Positions 22,985 to 35,178 of a DNA stretch of 64,000 bases are shown here, piece after piece. Both the position numbers and the translations under genes were made by a program. Source of the DNA: Delphinus delphis. Taxonomy: Eukaryota > Chordata > Mammalia > Artiodactyla > Delphinidae. Position 1 is the first letter of the stretch; the number at the start of each line of letters is the position of its first letter. The stretch spans positions 1,302,001-1,366,000 of the forward strand of contig NW_027192671.1 in assembly GCF_949987515.2 (NCBI RefSeq). Reading direction: 5' to 3'. The notes beneath the pieces were generated by a model. It saw only the letters and a program-made list of their open reading frames with translations, was not told where the DNA came from and made no database searches.

Positions 22985-23791
22985 GGGTTTCGGGGAGACA
23001 CTGATTTTGAAAAAGCCCTGGTGTTCTCCTTACATGAATGGGACTCTTCCTACTGCTAAAACATGTCTGTCACACCCAGAGGATGGTATACCGTCTGATC
23101 GGGAAGAGTTTGGAAAAGGCATCTCATCTCCTCATCTCCTGGTGCTCGGGTTCACCCCTCCAGCGTCTTTACTAACAGTCTCCCCACTTGGAGATGTCAG
23201 CACTGTCAACATCCTGTTGCGTACAGTTTGGAATTTGTCCAGAGGATGAAGCGGAAGGATGAGGAACAATGAGAGACAAGTCCTAGGTGTTCAGACAGGC
23301 ACATGTCACTCTAATTTCCAATCAGGAAGACGAATTGACCAAAGGCTAGGGTTGCCCATGGAAACAGTATAGGGCTTGAGGAAATCCCGCTGCTTTGTGG
23401 CCAGTTCCCATAAACACGAGTTGAACAATGGAACTCAGGGGCAGTAAAATTCACAAAACTGCAGAGTTGAAAATATCCATCACTGAAAAATGTCTTGAGG
23501 AAAGTCAGAGAAAAGGACTTGTAAGCAAGGGAGAATGGCAGGAAAGGGATTTGAGGAGGTAGAAAGGACTCGCCATTAAGCACAAGAAAAGGAGCTGAAC
23601 ATTGCCAACATTGCAGTTGGCCAAAAAGGGTGTATGCGTTCTTTTCTGTATATATTCAAGAAAAGGGCATACACTTTTTCAGCCAACCAAACAGGTGGGC
23701 ACTGGAAGTCAATACTACAAAAGATATCACTTCGCATCAGTCAGAAGAGCCATCCTCATAAAGCGTAAACAACAGAAATGCAGGACAGGGC
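22985..23791 (+). repeat. Diverged satellite monomer D0 (partial: non-L1 part, palindrome, L1 start)
   Basis: Aligns with the standard non-L1 part: TGCTAAAACATG, GATCGGGAAGAG, CTGGTGCTCGGGTTC, CTCCCCACTTGGAGA, ACCAAAGGCT, CAAAACTGCAGAGTTG. It is far more diverged than any array copy. The palindrome at 23616-23687 is degenerate (GTTGGCCAAAAAGGG...AGCCAAC). It continues into the L1 start (CTACAAAAGATATCACTT). Its left neighbour is not a complete monomer. Confidence 0.87.
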
Positions 23792-25534
23792 AACGAGAAG
23801 AGGGAGCCCTGTGAGACTTATAGTGGAAATGTATATTGCCAACGGCCATTCTGGAGAAGTGTATTGTGTTTACTAAAGCATCTAAAAAATGAGCTACAGA
23901 GCATAGGGCACTTGCACTCATGGGCGTATATCTTGGGAAAAACAAAAATCGAGAGGACACAGGCACCCCAATGTTTACCCCCTCTCTGTTTAAAAGATCC
24001 TCGACTAGGATATAACTTAAATGTCTCTGGAGGGAAAAAATGGATAGAGATGTGGTACTTAGGTAGAGTGGAATATTATTCAGCCTGGAAATCAATGAAA
24101 TATGGCCAGTTGTAACAACTCCGGAGGAGTTACGTATGATCATTCTAAGTGACAGAATTCAAAAAGAAAAAGACACATATCATAAGATATCACTTAAAGG
24201 TGGAATCCAAAATGGCTACACATGAAATAAATTACAAAACAAAAACATAGTCAAATATGTAGAAAACACGCATAAGGCTGCTAAACGGGAAAGGTGGGGA
24301 GGGGTGAGGCATCATCCAGGAGGTTGAAATTAGCAAAGATACCATTCCAAATACCAAACTGATAATCAACAAGGCCTACACGGTAGCTAAAAGAACTGCA
24401 CTCAGCACACTCAAGTCACCGGAAAAGAATATATACGACTGGTAAGAATCTGAAAAAGAATTTATTGATGTCTCTCTGTACGCGAATCAAGTGGATGTAC
24501 AGCAGCAAGAAACAGAGCTTTGAAAATCAGCTGTAACCAATATAGTAATAAATTGAAAAAAATAAACGACAGAGAGACAGAGAAAACCTCTTACAACTTT
24601 TCCTCAGGGACGGTGATGCAACATGGATTGAATACATCTAGACCCACAGCAGGATGAGACATAAGGCTGGAAACTGTTTGCGCTAAGAGAAATGTGAGGT
24701 TGGGTGAGGAAATGCACACCCTTTAAAGTAATACTACCTGGTACCCATTCAATGGGTCCCAAATCTGCAGGTTCAAGGGATCTTCCTACAGCTAAAACAT
24801 GCATGGAAAACCCAGAGGACTGTACACCATGTGATCGGGAGATGTGTCTAAAATGCACCTCATTTATCCTCTCCTGGTGCCCCTGTTCACCATTCCAGCC
24901 ACGCTACTTAGAATCTCCCCACTTGGAGAATCAGCACATTTAAACTTCTGTTTCACACATTTTGCAAATTGTGAGGAGGATGAACGGGAAGAGGGGGAAC
25001 CAATGAGAGAAGAGTTGTAGGGGTTTGGACGGGCACATATCACTCTAATTTCCCATTAAGAATAAGAATTAAAGAAAGGCTCAGCCTGCCTCGCCGGAGC
25101 CAAAATAGGGCCTGAAGCAATCCTGCGGGTTTGAGGCCAGCTCACAAAAGAGCAACTTAAAAAATGGAGCTCAGGGTCACTGCAATTCACAAACCTGCAG
25201 AGTTATAAATGAAAACTAACGTCCAAAAATATGTTGAGGTAAGGCAAAGAAGAGGATCTGAATGCAAGACAGAATTGCAAGAAACAGATTTCAAGAGATA
25301 GATTGGACTCGTCTTTAACGCACATGAAAAGCGGCAGAATTTCGACAATGATGCAGTTGGCCCAAAAGGGCGTATGCGTTTCTTCCTGATTATATCCAGG
25401 AAAAAACGCATACGCACTTTATGGGCAACGAAGCAAGCAAGCAATGCAAATGTGCACAACAAAGAAGTCTCACTTCCCACCGGTCAAAAGGGCCATCCTA
25501 AAAAATTGTAAAAACCAGAAATGCAGGACAGGCC
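23792..25534 (+). repeat. Diverged long satellite monomer D1 (~1,743 bp)
   Basis: Full-length but old monomer. The L1 part is still clear, with the tail region ATAATCAACAAGGCCTACAC and AATCTGAAAAAGAA. Unlike standard copies it keeps the A-rich L1 end (TAATAAATTGAAAAAAATAAA near 24,545) and about 165 bp more before the TGGTACCC site at 24,740. Palindrome at 25356-25429 has G-TTGGCC...GGGCAAC ends and scattered mismatches. Length matches the ~1,750-bp unit of most cetaceans as I recall it. Confidence 0.88.
23864..24115 (+). pseudogene. L1 ORF2 C-terminal remnant in D1
   Basis: An 83-codon stretch with LLKHLKN near its start and KWIEMWYLGRVEYYSAWKS near its end, matching the conserved L1 ORF2 C-terminal patterns (FLKxLK; WIKKMWYxxxxEYYSA). 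Both upstream coding sequence and the true stop are lost; it is a fossil of the L1 that founded the satellite. Confidence 0.85.
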
Positions 25535-25792
25535 ATGGAGAACAGGGAGCCTTTATACGCTGATGGGCAGTGTGTGAACTGCCGAGAGCCACTCTGGAGA
25601 AGTGTATGGTGGTTCCTAAATCATCTAAAAAACAGAGCTACAGAGCATAGGACACTTCCAATCATGGGAGTATATCTAGGGAAGTCTAAAAATCAACAAG
25701 ACACAAGCACACCACAGTTTAGGGCTACTCTGTTTACAAGAACCTCAACTTCAGTACACCTTAAATATCCCAGGAAAGAGAACAATGGATAA
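25535..25792 (+). pseudogene. L1 ORF2 C-terminal remnant in D2
   Basis: An 85-codon open stretch showing NCREPLWRSVWWFLNHLK, the conserved cysteine-bearing C-terminal segment of L1 ORF2 protein. It gives the clearest protein-level proof that the satellite's left half is L1. Not a functional gene: no upstream endonuclease or reverse transcriptase. Confidence 0.88.
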
Positions 25793-26269
25793 AGAAGATG
25801 TGGTACTTATGTACAATGGAATATCTCTTCACCATGAAATCAATGTAATAAGGCTAGTAGAAGGATAAAGAGTGGATTTAGGTCCGATAATACTACTTGA
25901 AATAAGTCAAACAGAAAAAGAAACATATCATAAGATATCACTTATAGAGGGAGGGTAAATATGGCTGCACAAGAAATGAATTACAGAACAGAACAGTGTC
26001 TCACATTTAGAAAACACACTTATGTCAGCTTAAGGGGAAAGGAGAGGTGGGGTGATGCATAAAACCAGAGTTTGAAATTAGCACAGATACCGTTCAATAA
26101 ACCAAATAGGTATTAGACAAGATCTACACCTTGCTCAATGAACAGGCCTCAACACACCCTATACACCGCAGAGAAATATATCTGAGGAATAAGAATCTTA
26201 AAACCCATGTATTGATATATCTCCATAAGGGAATCAAGTGTGTGCAGAGCGGCACAAACACAGCAGTGA

Positions 26270-26436
26270 AAAGGAGCTAAACCCCATTATAGAAATAAAT
26301 TTTAAAAACAAAACGCTGAAACAATGAAAGAGAGAAAAATTCTTACAAAATTCGCTCAGGGGCTGTGATGCAACCTGGATTGACCACATATAAACCCACA
26401 GCTGGATAAGACATAAGGCTGGACACTTGGGGCTGA
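26270..26436 (+). other. 167-bp segment kept in D2, lost from all standard monomers
   Basis: Begins after CAGCAGTGA (26261-26269) and ends in GCTGA (26432-26436) just before CAGGATTGG. Standard copies read CAGCAGTGATAGGATTGG. The shared TGA on both sides suggests a microhomology deletion; one later C-to-T change explains the rest. The block holds A-rich sequence (26,290-26,350), the relic of the L1 poly(A) tail. Confidence 0.85.
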
Positions 26437-27283
26437 CAGGATTGGTGAGCTTTGGTGAGCAACTGCCGAAAGTTTAATGCAATACTTCATGCTACTCAGT
26501 CCAAGGGTCCCAACACTCCAGGTTGAAGGGAATCTTCCTACAGCTAAACCATGCTTGGGAAACCCAGCGACTGGTATACCATATGATCGGGAAAGGTTTC
26601 TAAAACGCACCTCATTTTTCCTCTCCTGGGGCTCCGGATCGACATTCCAGCCGCTTTACTAACAACATCCCCACATGGAGTCAATGCCTTTAAGTTCTGG
26701 TATCGCACAGTCTGCAGTTAGTGCAGAGGATGAATGGGAATAGGGGGAACCAGTGAGAAACTAGCTGTAGCGGTTTCAATGGGCACATGTCACTCTAATA
26801 TCACATCAGTAAGAAGAATTAACCAAAGGCACAGCAGGTGCCCCAGAAGAAAAATAGGGCTTCAAGGAATCCTTTGGTTATGGGGCAATACCACAAAAAT
26901 AAGAGCTAAAAAATGGAGCTAAGGGCCACTGCAATTCAAAACCCTGCAGAGTTATAAAGGCCAACTATTTTTAAAAAATATATTGAGGTAAGGCTATGAA
27001 GAGGCATTGAAAGCAAGGCAGAATTGCAGGAAACCGATTTCAGGAGGTAGACTGGAATTGCATTGAAAGCATATGAAGAGAGTCAGAAACTCGACAATGA
27101 TGCACTTGGCCAAAAAGGGCGTATGTGTTTTTTCCTGAATATATTCAGGAAAAAACGCATACGCCCTTTTTGGCCAACCAAGCAAGCTTGCAAAGGAAAT
27201 CTGCACTACAATGAAGTCTCACTTCCCCCGGGTCAAAAGGGCCATCTGAAAAAAGTGTAAAATCCATAAAGGCACGACAGGCC

Positions 27284-28861
27284 ATGGAGAACTGGGAGCC
27301 TTCTTATGCTGATGGGCGGGATGTAAATTGCCAACAGCCACTCTGGAGAAGTGTATGGTGTTTCCTGAAACATCTAAAAAACAAAGCAACAGAGCCTAGG
27401 GCACTTCCACTTATGGTCCTATAGCTTAGGGAAATTAAAATCAAAAAGACACAGCCACCCCAAAGTTTGGGACGGCTCTGTTTACAAGAACCTCGTTTAC
27501 AGTACAAGTTCAATATCGCAGAAAGTGAAAAATGGATAAAGAACTTGTGGTACTTACGTACAATGCAATATCACTCAGCAATGAAATCTATGTCATCAGG
27601 CCCGTAGCAGCATAATGAGTGGATGCAGGTATGATGATTCGAACTGAAATAAGTCACACAGAAAAGAAACATCATAAGGTATCACTAATACACAGAATGT
27701 GAACTTGGCTACACATGAACTGAATTACAAAACAGAACAGTGTCTCAAGTTTAGAAACCAACATATGCTTGCTTAAGGGGGAAGGTGAGTTGGGGTGCTG
27801 CATAAAACCAGAGATTGAAATGAGCACAGATAAAGTTCCTTAAGCCAAATATGGAATAGACAAGAGCTACTCCTTGCTCAACGAAATGGACTCAACACCC
27901 CATATTAAACGCCTAAGAATGTACCTGACTAGTAAGTATCTTAAAACCTATGGATTGCTATGTCTCCAAAAGAGAATCAAGCGTGTGTACAGGGGCATAA
28001 ACGCAGCAGTGATAGGATTGGAGAGGTTCGGTGAGCAAATGAAGACCCTTTGAAGTCATATTGCATGGTACCCATTACACGGGTCTCAACTCTCCAGGTT
28101 TAAGGTATTCTTCCTTCAGCTAAAACATGCATGTGGAACCCAGAGTATGATCAACCGTGTGAACGGGAGACGTGTTCAAATATGTCTCAGTTTTCCTCCC
28201 CTGGTACTCGGGTGCAACATTCCAGACGCTTTACTAACACTCTCCCCACTTGGAGAGTCAGCACCTTTAACCTCCTGTTTGGCCCCGTTTGCAATTTCTG
28301 CGGAAGATGAACAGGAATAGGGAGAACCAATGAGAGACTAGCTGGAGGTGTCTGGACGGGCAAATTTAACTCTCATTTCCCACCAGGAAGAGGAAATAAC
28401 CAAAGGATCAGCATGCCGTGCCGGAACCAGATTAGGGCCTGAAGCCATCCAGCGGTGTTGCAGCCAGCTCACAAGAAAACGAGTTGTAGAAAGGAGCTCA
28501 GGGGCACTGTAATTCACAAACCTGCAGAGTTATAAATGACAGCTATCGTCCAAAAATAGACTGAAGTAAGGCTGCCAAGAGGACTTGAAAGCGGGGCAGA
28601 ATTGCAGGAAACCGATTTCAGGAGGTAGACTGGAATTGCATTGAAAGCATAGGAAAAGAGGCAGAACGTCCACAATGATGCACTTGGCCGAAAAGGGCGT
28701 ATGCGTTTTTTCCTGAATATATTCAGGAAAAAACGCATACGCCCTTTTTGGCCAACCAAGCAAGCTTGCAAAGGAAATCTGCACTACAATGAAGTCTCAC
28801 TTCCCCCCGGTCAAAAGGGCCATCTGAAAAAAGTGTAAAATCCAGAAAGGCAGGACAGGCC
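27284..28861 (+). repeat. Satellite monomer R01 (1,578 bp, edge copy)
   Basis: Mostly standard, but 27,680-27,790 carries the edge variants shared with L12 (TAAGGTATC, ATGTGAAC, ACATGAAC, TTACAAAAC, CAAGTTTAG, GGGGGAAGG). Palindrome at 28684-28755 has one A-to-G in the left arm. Confidence 0.9.
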
Positions 28862-30441
28862 ATGGAGAACTGGGAGCCTTGTTATGCTGATGGGCGGGAT
28901 GTAAATTGCCAACAACCACTCGGGAGAAGTGTATGGTGTTTCCCGAAACATCTAAAAAACAAAGCAACAGAGCCTAGGGCACTTCCACTTATGGTCCTAT
29001 AGCTTAGGGAATTTAAAATCAAAAAGACACAGCCACCCCAAAGTTTGGAACGGCTCTGTTTACAAGAACCTCGTTTACAGTACAAGTTCAACATCGCAGA
29101 AAGTGAAAAATGGATAAAGAAGTTGTGGTATTTACTTACAAAGCAATATCACTCAGCAATGAAATCTGTGTCATCAGGCCCTTAGCAGCACAATGAGTGG
29201 ATTCAGGTATTATGATTCTAACTGAAATAAGTCACACAGAAAAAGAAACATCATAAGATATCAGTAATACACGGAATGTAAACTTGGCTACACAGGAACT
29301 GAATTACAGAACAGAACAGGGTCTCAAATTTAGAAAACCAACTTATGCTTGCTTAAGGGGAAAGGGGAGTTGGGGTGCTGCATAAAACCAGAGATTGAAA
29401 TGAGCACAGATAAAGTTCCTTAAGCCAAATATGGAATAGACAAGAGCTACTCCTTGCTCAACGAAATGGACTCAACACCGCATATTAAACGCCTAAGAAT
29501 GTACCTGACTAGTAAGTATCTTAAAACCTATGGATTGCTATGTCTCCGAAAGAGAATCAAGCATGTGTACAGGGGCATAAACGCAGCAGTGATAGGATTG
29601 GAGAGGTTCGGTGAGCAAATGAAGACCCTTTGAACTCATATTGCATGGTACCCATTCCACGGGTTTCAACTACCCAGGTTTTAGGTATTCTTCCTTCAGC
29701 TAAAACATGCATGTGGAACCCAGAGTATGATCAACCATGTGATCGGGAGACGTGTTCAAATATGTCTCAGTTTTCGTACCCTGGTACTCGGGTGCAACAT
29801 TCCAGACGCTTTACGAACACTCTCCCGACTTGGAGAGTCAGTCCCTTTAACCTCTTGTTTGGCCCAGTTTGCAATTTCTGTGGAAGATGAACAGGAATAG
29901 CGAGAACCAATGAGAGACTAGCTGGAGGTGTCTGGACGGGCAAATTTAACTCTCATTTCCCACCAGGAAGAGGAATTAACCAAAGGCTCAGTGTGCCGTG
30001 CCGGAACCAGATTAGGGCCTGAAGCCATCCTGCGGTGTTGCGGCCAGCTCACAAGAAAGCGAGTTGAAGAAAGGAGCTCAGGGGCACTGTAATTCACAAA
30101 CCTGCAGAGTTATAAATGACAGCTATCGTCCAAAAATAGACTGAAGTAAGGCTGCCAAGAGGACTTGAAAGCGGGGCAGAATTGCAGGAAACCGATTTCA
30201 GGAGGTAGACTGGAATTGCATTGAAAGCATAGGAAAAGAGGCAGAACGTCCACAATGATGCACTTGGCCAAAAAGGGTGTATGCGTTTTTTCCTGAATAT
30301 ATTCAGGAAAAAACGCATACGCCCTTTTTGGCCAACCAAGCAAGCTTGCAAAGGAAATCTGCACTACAATGAAGTCTCACTTCCCCCCGGTCAAAAGGGC
30401 CATCTGAAAAAAGTGTAAAATCCAGAAAGGCAGGACAGGCC
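28862..30441 (+). repeat. Satellite monomer R02 (1,580 bp, type b; HOR partner R11)
   Basis: Palindrome at 30264-30335 has a left-arm CG-to-TG (GGGTGTATG), the same as R11. GGTATTATGATTC and AAAGGGGAGTTGG are also shared with R11. Confidence 0.9.
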
Positions 30442-32021
30442 ATGGAGAACTGGGAGCCTTGTTATGCTGATGGGCGGGATGTAAATTGCCAACAACCACT
30501 CAGGAGGAGTGTATGGTGTTTCCTGAAACATCTAAAAAACAAAGCAACAGAGCATAGGGCACTTCCACTTATGGTCCTATAGCTTAGGGAAATTAAAATC
30601 AAAAAGACACAGCCACCCCAAAGTTTGGGACGCCTCCGTTTACAAGAACCTCGTTTACCGTACAAGTTCAATATCACAGAAAGTGAAAAATGGATAAAGA
30701 ACTTGAGGTACTTACGTACAATGCAGTATCACTCAGCAATGAAATCTATGTCATCAGGCCCTTAGCAGCATAATGAGTGGATTCAGGTACGATGATTCTA
30801 ACTGAAATAAGTCACACAGAAAAAGAAACATCATAAGATATCAGTAATACACGGAATGTAAACTTGGCTACACAGGAACTGCATTCCAAAACAGAACAGG
30901 GTCTCAAATTTAGAAAACCAACTTATGCTTGCTTAAGGGGAAAGGTGAGTTGGGGTGCTGCATAAAACCAGAGATTGAAATGAGCACAGATAAAGTTCCT
31001 TAAGCCAAATATGGAATAGACAAGAGCTACTCCTTGCTCAACGAAATGGACTTAACACCCCATATTAAACGCCTAAGAATGTACCTGACTAGTAAGTATC
31101 TTAAAACCTATGGATTGCTATGTCTCCAAAAGAGAATCAAGCGTGTGTACAGGGGCATAAACGCAGGAGTGATAGGATTGGAGAGGTTCGGTGAGCAAAT
31201 GAAGACCCTTTGAAGTCATATTGCATGGTACCCATTACACGGGTCTCAACTCTCCAGGTTTAAGGTATTCTTCCTTCAGCTAAAACATGCATGTGGAACC
31301 CAGAGTATGATCAACCGTGTGAACGGGAGACGTGTTCAAATATGTCTCAGTTTTCCTCCCCTGGTACTCGGGTGCAACATTCCAGACGCTTTACTAACAC
31401 TCTCCCCACTTGGAGAGTCAGCACCTTTAACCTCCTGTTTGGCCCCGTTTGCAATTTCTGCGGAAGATGAACAGGAATAGGGAGAACCAATGAGAGACTA
31501 GCTGGAGGTGTCTGGACGGGCAAATTTAACTCTCATTTCCCACCAGAAAGAGGAAATAACCAAAGGATCAGCATGCCGTGCCGGAACCAGATTAGGGCCT
31601 GAAGCCATCCAGCGGTTTTGCAGCCAGCTCACAAGAAAACGAGTTGAAGAAAGGAGCTCAGGGGCACTGTAATTCACAAACCTGCAGAGTTATAAATGAC
31701 AGCTATCGTCCAAAAATAGACTGAAGTAAGGCTGCCAAGAGGACTTGAAAGCGGGGCAGAATTGCAGGAAACCGATTTCAGGAGGTAGACTGGAATTGCA
31801 TTGAAAGCATAGGAAAAGGGGCAGAACGTCCACAATGATGCACTTGGCCAAAAAGGGCGTATGCGTTTTTTCCTGAATATATTCAGGAAAAAACGCATAC
31901 GCCCTTTTTGGCCAACCAAGCAAGCTTGCAAAGGAAATCTGCACTACAATGAAGTCTCACTTCCCCCCGGTCAAAAGAGCCATCTGAAAAAAGTGTAAAA
32001 TCCAGAAAGGCAGGACAGGCC
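30442..32021 (+). repeat. Satellite monomer R03 (1,580 bp, type a; HOR partner R12)
   Basis: Palindrome at 31844-31915 is perfect. Shares CAGGAGGAGTGTATGG and GAGCATAGGGC near its start with R12. Confidence 0.9.
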
Positions 32022-33599
32022 ATGGAGAACTGGGAGCCTTGTTATGCTGATGGGCGGGATGTAAATTGCCAACAGACACTTGGGAGAAGTGTATGGTGTT
32101 TCCTGAAACATCGAAAAAACAAAGCAACAGAGCCTAGGGCATTTCCACTTATGGTCCTATAGCTTAGGGAAATTAAAATCAAAAAGACACAGCCACCCCA
32201 AAGTTTGGGACGCCTCTGTTTACAAGAACATCGTTTACAGTACAAGTTCAACATCGCAGAAAGTGAAAAATGGATAAAGAAGTTGTGGTATTTACTTACA
32301 AAGCAATATCACTCAGCAATGAAATCTATGTCATCAGGCCCTTAGCAGCACAATGAGTGGATTCAGGTATGATGATTCTAACTGAAATAAGTCACACAGA
32401 AAAAGAAACATCATAAGATATCAGTAATACATGGAATGTAAACTTGGCTACACAGGAACTGAATTACAGAACAGAAAAGGGTCTCAAATTTAGAAAACCA
32501 ACTTATGCTTGCTTAAGGGGAAAGGGGAGTTGGGGTGCTGCATAAAACCAGAGATTGAAATGAGCACAGATAAAGTTCCTTAAGCCAAATATGGAATAGA
32601 CAAGAGCTACTCCTTGCTCAACGAAATGGACTCAACACCGCATATTAAACGCCTAAGAATGTACCTGACTAGTAAGTATCTTAAAACCTATGGATTGCTA
32701 TGTCTCCGAAAGAGAATCAAGCATGTGTACAGGGGCATAAACGCAGCAGTGATAGGACTGGAGAGGTTCGTGAGCAAATGAAGACCGTTTGAAGTCATAT
32801 TGCATGGTACCCATTCCACGGGTTTCAACTACCCAGGTTTAAGGTATTCTTCCTTCAGCTAAAACATGCATGTGGAACCTAGAGTATGATCAACCATGTG
32901 ATCGGGAGACGTGTTCAAATATGTCTCAGTTTTCGTACCCTGGCACTCGGGTGCAACATTCCAGACGCTTACTAACACTCTCCCCACTTGGAGAGTCAGT
33001 CCCTTTAACCTCCTGTTTGGCCCACTTTGCAATTTCTGCGGAAGATGAACAGGAATAGCGAGAATCAATGAGAGACTAGCTGGAGGTGTTAGGATGGGCA
33101 AATTTAACTCTCATTTCCCACCAGGAAGAGGAATTAACCAAAGGCTCAGCGTGCCGTGCCAGAACCAGATTAGGGCCTGAAGACATCCTGCGGTGTTGCG
33201 GCCAGGTCACAAGAAAGCGAGTTGAAGAAAGGAGCTCAGGGGCACTGTAATTCACAAACCTGCAGAGTTATAAATGACAGCTATCGTCCAAAAATAGATT
33301 GAAGTAAGGCTGCCAAGAGGACTTGAAAGCGGGGCAGAATTGCAGGAAACCGATTTCAGGAGGTAGACTGGAATTGCATTGAAAGCATAGGAAAAGAGGC
33401 AGAACGTCCACAATGATGCACTTGGCCAAAAAGGGCGTATGTGTTTTTTCCTGAATATATTCAGGAAAAAACGCATACGCCCTTTTTGGCCAACCAAGCA
33501 AACTTGCAAAGGAAATCTGCACTACAATGAAGTCTCACTTCTCCCCGGTTAAAAGGGCCATCTGAAAAAAGTGTAAAATCCAGAAAGGCAGGACAGGCC
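32022..33599 (+). repeat. Satellite monomer R04 (1,578 bp, type b; HOR partner R13)
   Basis: Palindrome at 33422-33493 has a left-arm CG-to-TG (TATGTG), as in R13. Single-base losses at GGTTCGTGAGC and CGCTTACTAAC are shared with R13. Confidence 0.9.
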
Positions 33600-35178
33600 A
33601 TGGAGAACTGGGAGCCTTGTTATGCTGATGGGCGGGATGTAAATTGCCAACAGACACTCAGGAGAAGTGTATGGTGTTTCCTGAAACATCTAAAAAACAA
33701 AGCAACAGAGCCTAGGGCACTTCCACTTATGGTCCTATAGCTTAGGGAAATTAAAATCAAAAAGACACAGCCACCCCAAAGTTTGGGACACCTCCGTTTA
33801 CAAGAACCTCGTTTACCGTACAAGTTCAATATCACAGAAAGTGAAAAATGGATAAAGAACTTGTGGTACTTACGTACAATGCAGTATCACTCAGCAATGA
33901 AATCTATGTCATCAGGCCCGTAGCAGCATAATTAGTGGATTCAGGTACGATGATTCTAACTGAAATAAGTCACACAGAAAAAGAAACATCATAAGATATC
34001 AGTAATACACGGAATGTAAACTTGGCTACACAGGAACTGCATTCCAAAACAGAACAGGGTCTCAAATTTAGAAAACCAACTTATGCTTGCTTAAGGGGAA
34101 AGGTGAGTTGGGGTGCTGCATAAAACCAGAGATTGAAATGAGCACAGATAAAGTTCCTTAAGCCAAATATGGAATAGACAAGAGCTACTCCTTGCTCAAC
34201 GAAATGGACTCAACACCCCATATTAAACGCCTAAGAATGTACCTGACTAGTAAGTATCTTAAAACCTATGGATTGCTATGTCTCCGAAAGAGAATCAAGC
34301 ATGTGTACAGGGGCATAAACGCAGCAGTGATAGGATTGGAGAGGTTCGGTGAGCAAATGAAGACCCTTTGAAGTCATATTGCATGGTACCCATTCCACGG
34401 GTTTCAACTACCCAGGTTTAAGGTATTCTTCCTTCAGCTAAAACATGCATGTGGAACCTAGAGTATGATCAACCATGTGATCGGGAGACGTGTTCAAATA
34501 TGTCTCAGTTTTCGTACCCTGGTACTCGGGTGCAACATTCCAGACGCTTACTAACACTCTCCCCACTTGGAGAGTCAGTCCCTTTAACCTCCTGTTTGGC
34601 CCAGTTTGCAATTTCTTCGGAAGATGAACAGGAATAGCGAGAATCAATGAGAGACTAGCTGGAGGTGTTAGGATGGGCAAATTTACCTCTCATTTCCCAC
34701 CAGGTAGAGGAATTAACCAAAGGCTCAGCGTGCCGTGCCAGAACCAGATTAGGGCCTGAAGACATCCTGCGGTGTTGCGGCCAGGTCACAAGAAAGCGAG
34801 TTGAAGAAAGGAGCTCAGGGGCACTGTAATTCACAAACCTGCAGAGTTATAAATGACAGCTATCGTCCAAAAATAGACTGAAGTAAGGCTGCCAAGAAGA
34901 CTTGAAAGCGGGGCAGAATTGCAGGAAACCGATTTCAGGAGGTAGACTGGAATTGCATTGAAAGCATAGGAAAAGAGGCAGAACGTCCACAATGATGCAC
35001 TTGGCCAAAAAGGGCGTATGCGTTTTTTCCTGAATATATTCAGGGAAAAACGCATACGCCCTTTTTGGTCAACCAAGCAAACTTGCAAAGGAAATCTGCA
35101 CTACAATGAAGTCTCACTTCTCCCCGGTTAAAAGGGCCATCTGAAAAAAGTGTAAAATCCAGAAAGGAAGGACAGGCC
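33600..35178 (+). repeat. Satellite monomer R05 (1,579 bp, type a; HOR partner R14)
   Basis: Palindrome at 35001-35072: right-arm A-to-G (CAGGGAAAAAC) and end GGTC instead of GGCC, both shared with R14. Confidence 0.9.

Larger units (their letters stand above)
25535..27283 (+). repeat. Diverged long satellite monomer D2 (~1,749 bp) with standard 3' end
   Basis: The L1 part and first non-L1 part are diverged, but from about 27,019 the sequence is standard, marking the edge of homogenisation. It retains 167 bp (26270-26436) absent from every standard monomer; this block starts after CAGCAGTGA and ends at GCTGA, and includes the A-rich L1 tail. Palindrome at 27106-27177 is near perfect (one CG-to-TG in the left arm), belonging to the homogenised part. 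Confidence 0.9.
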
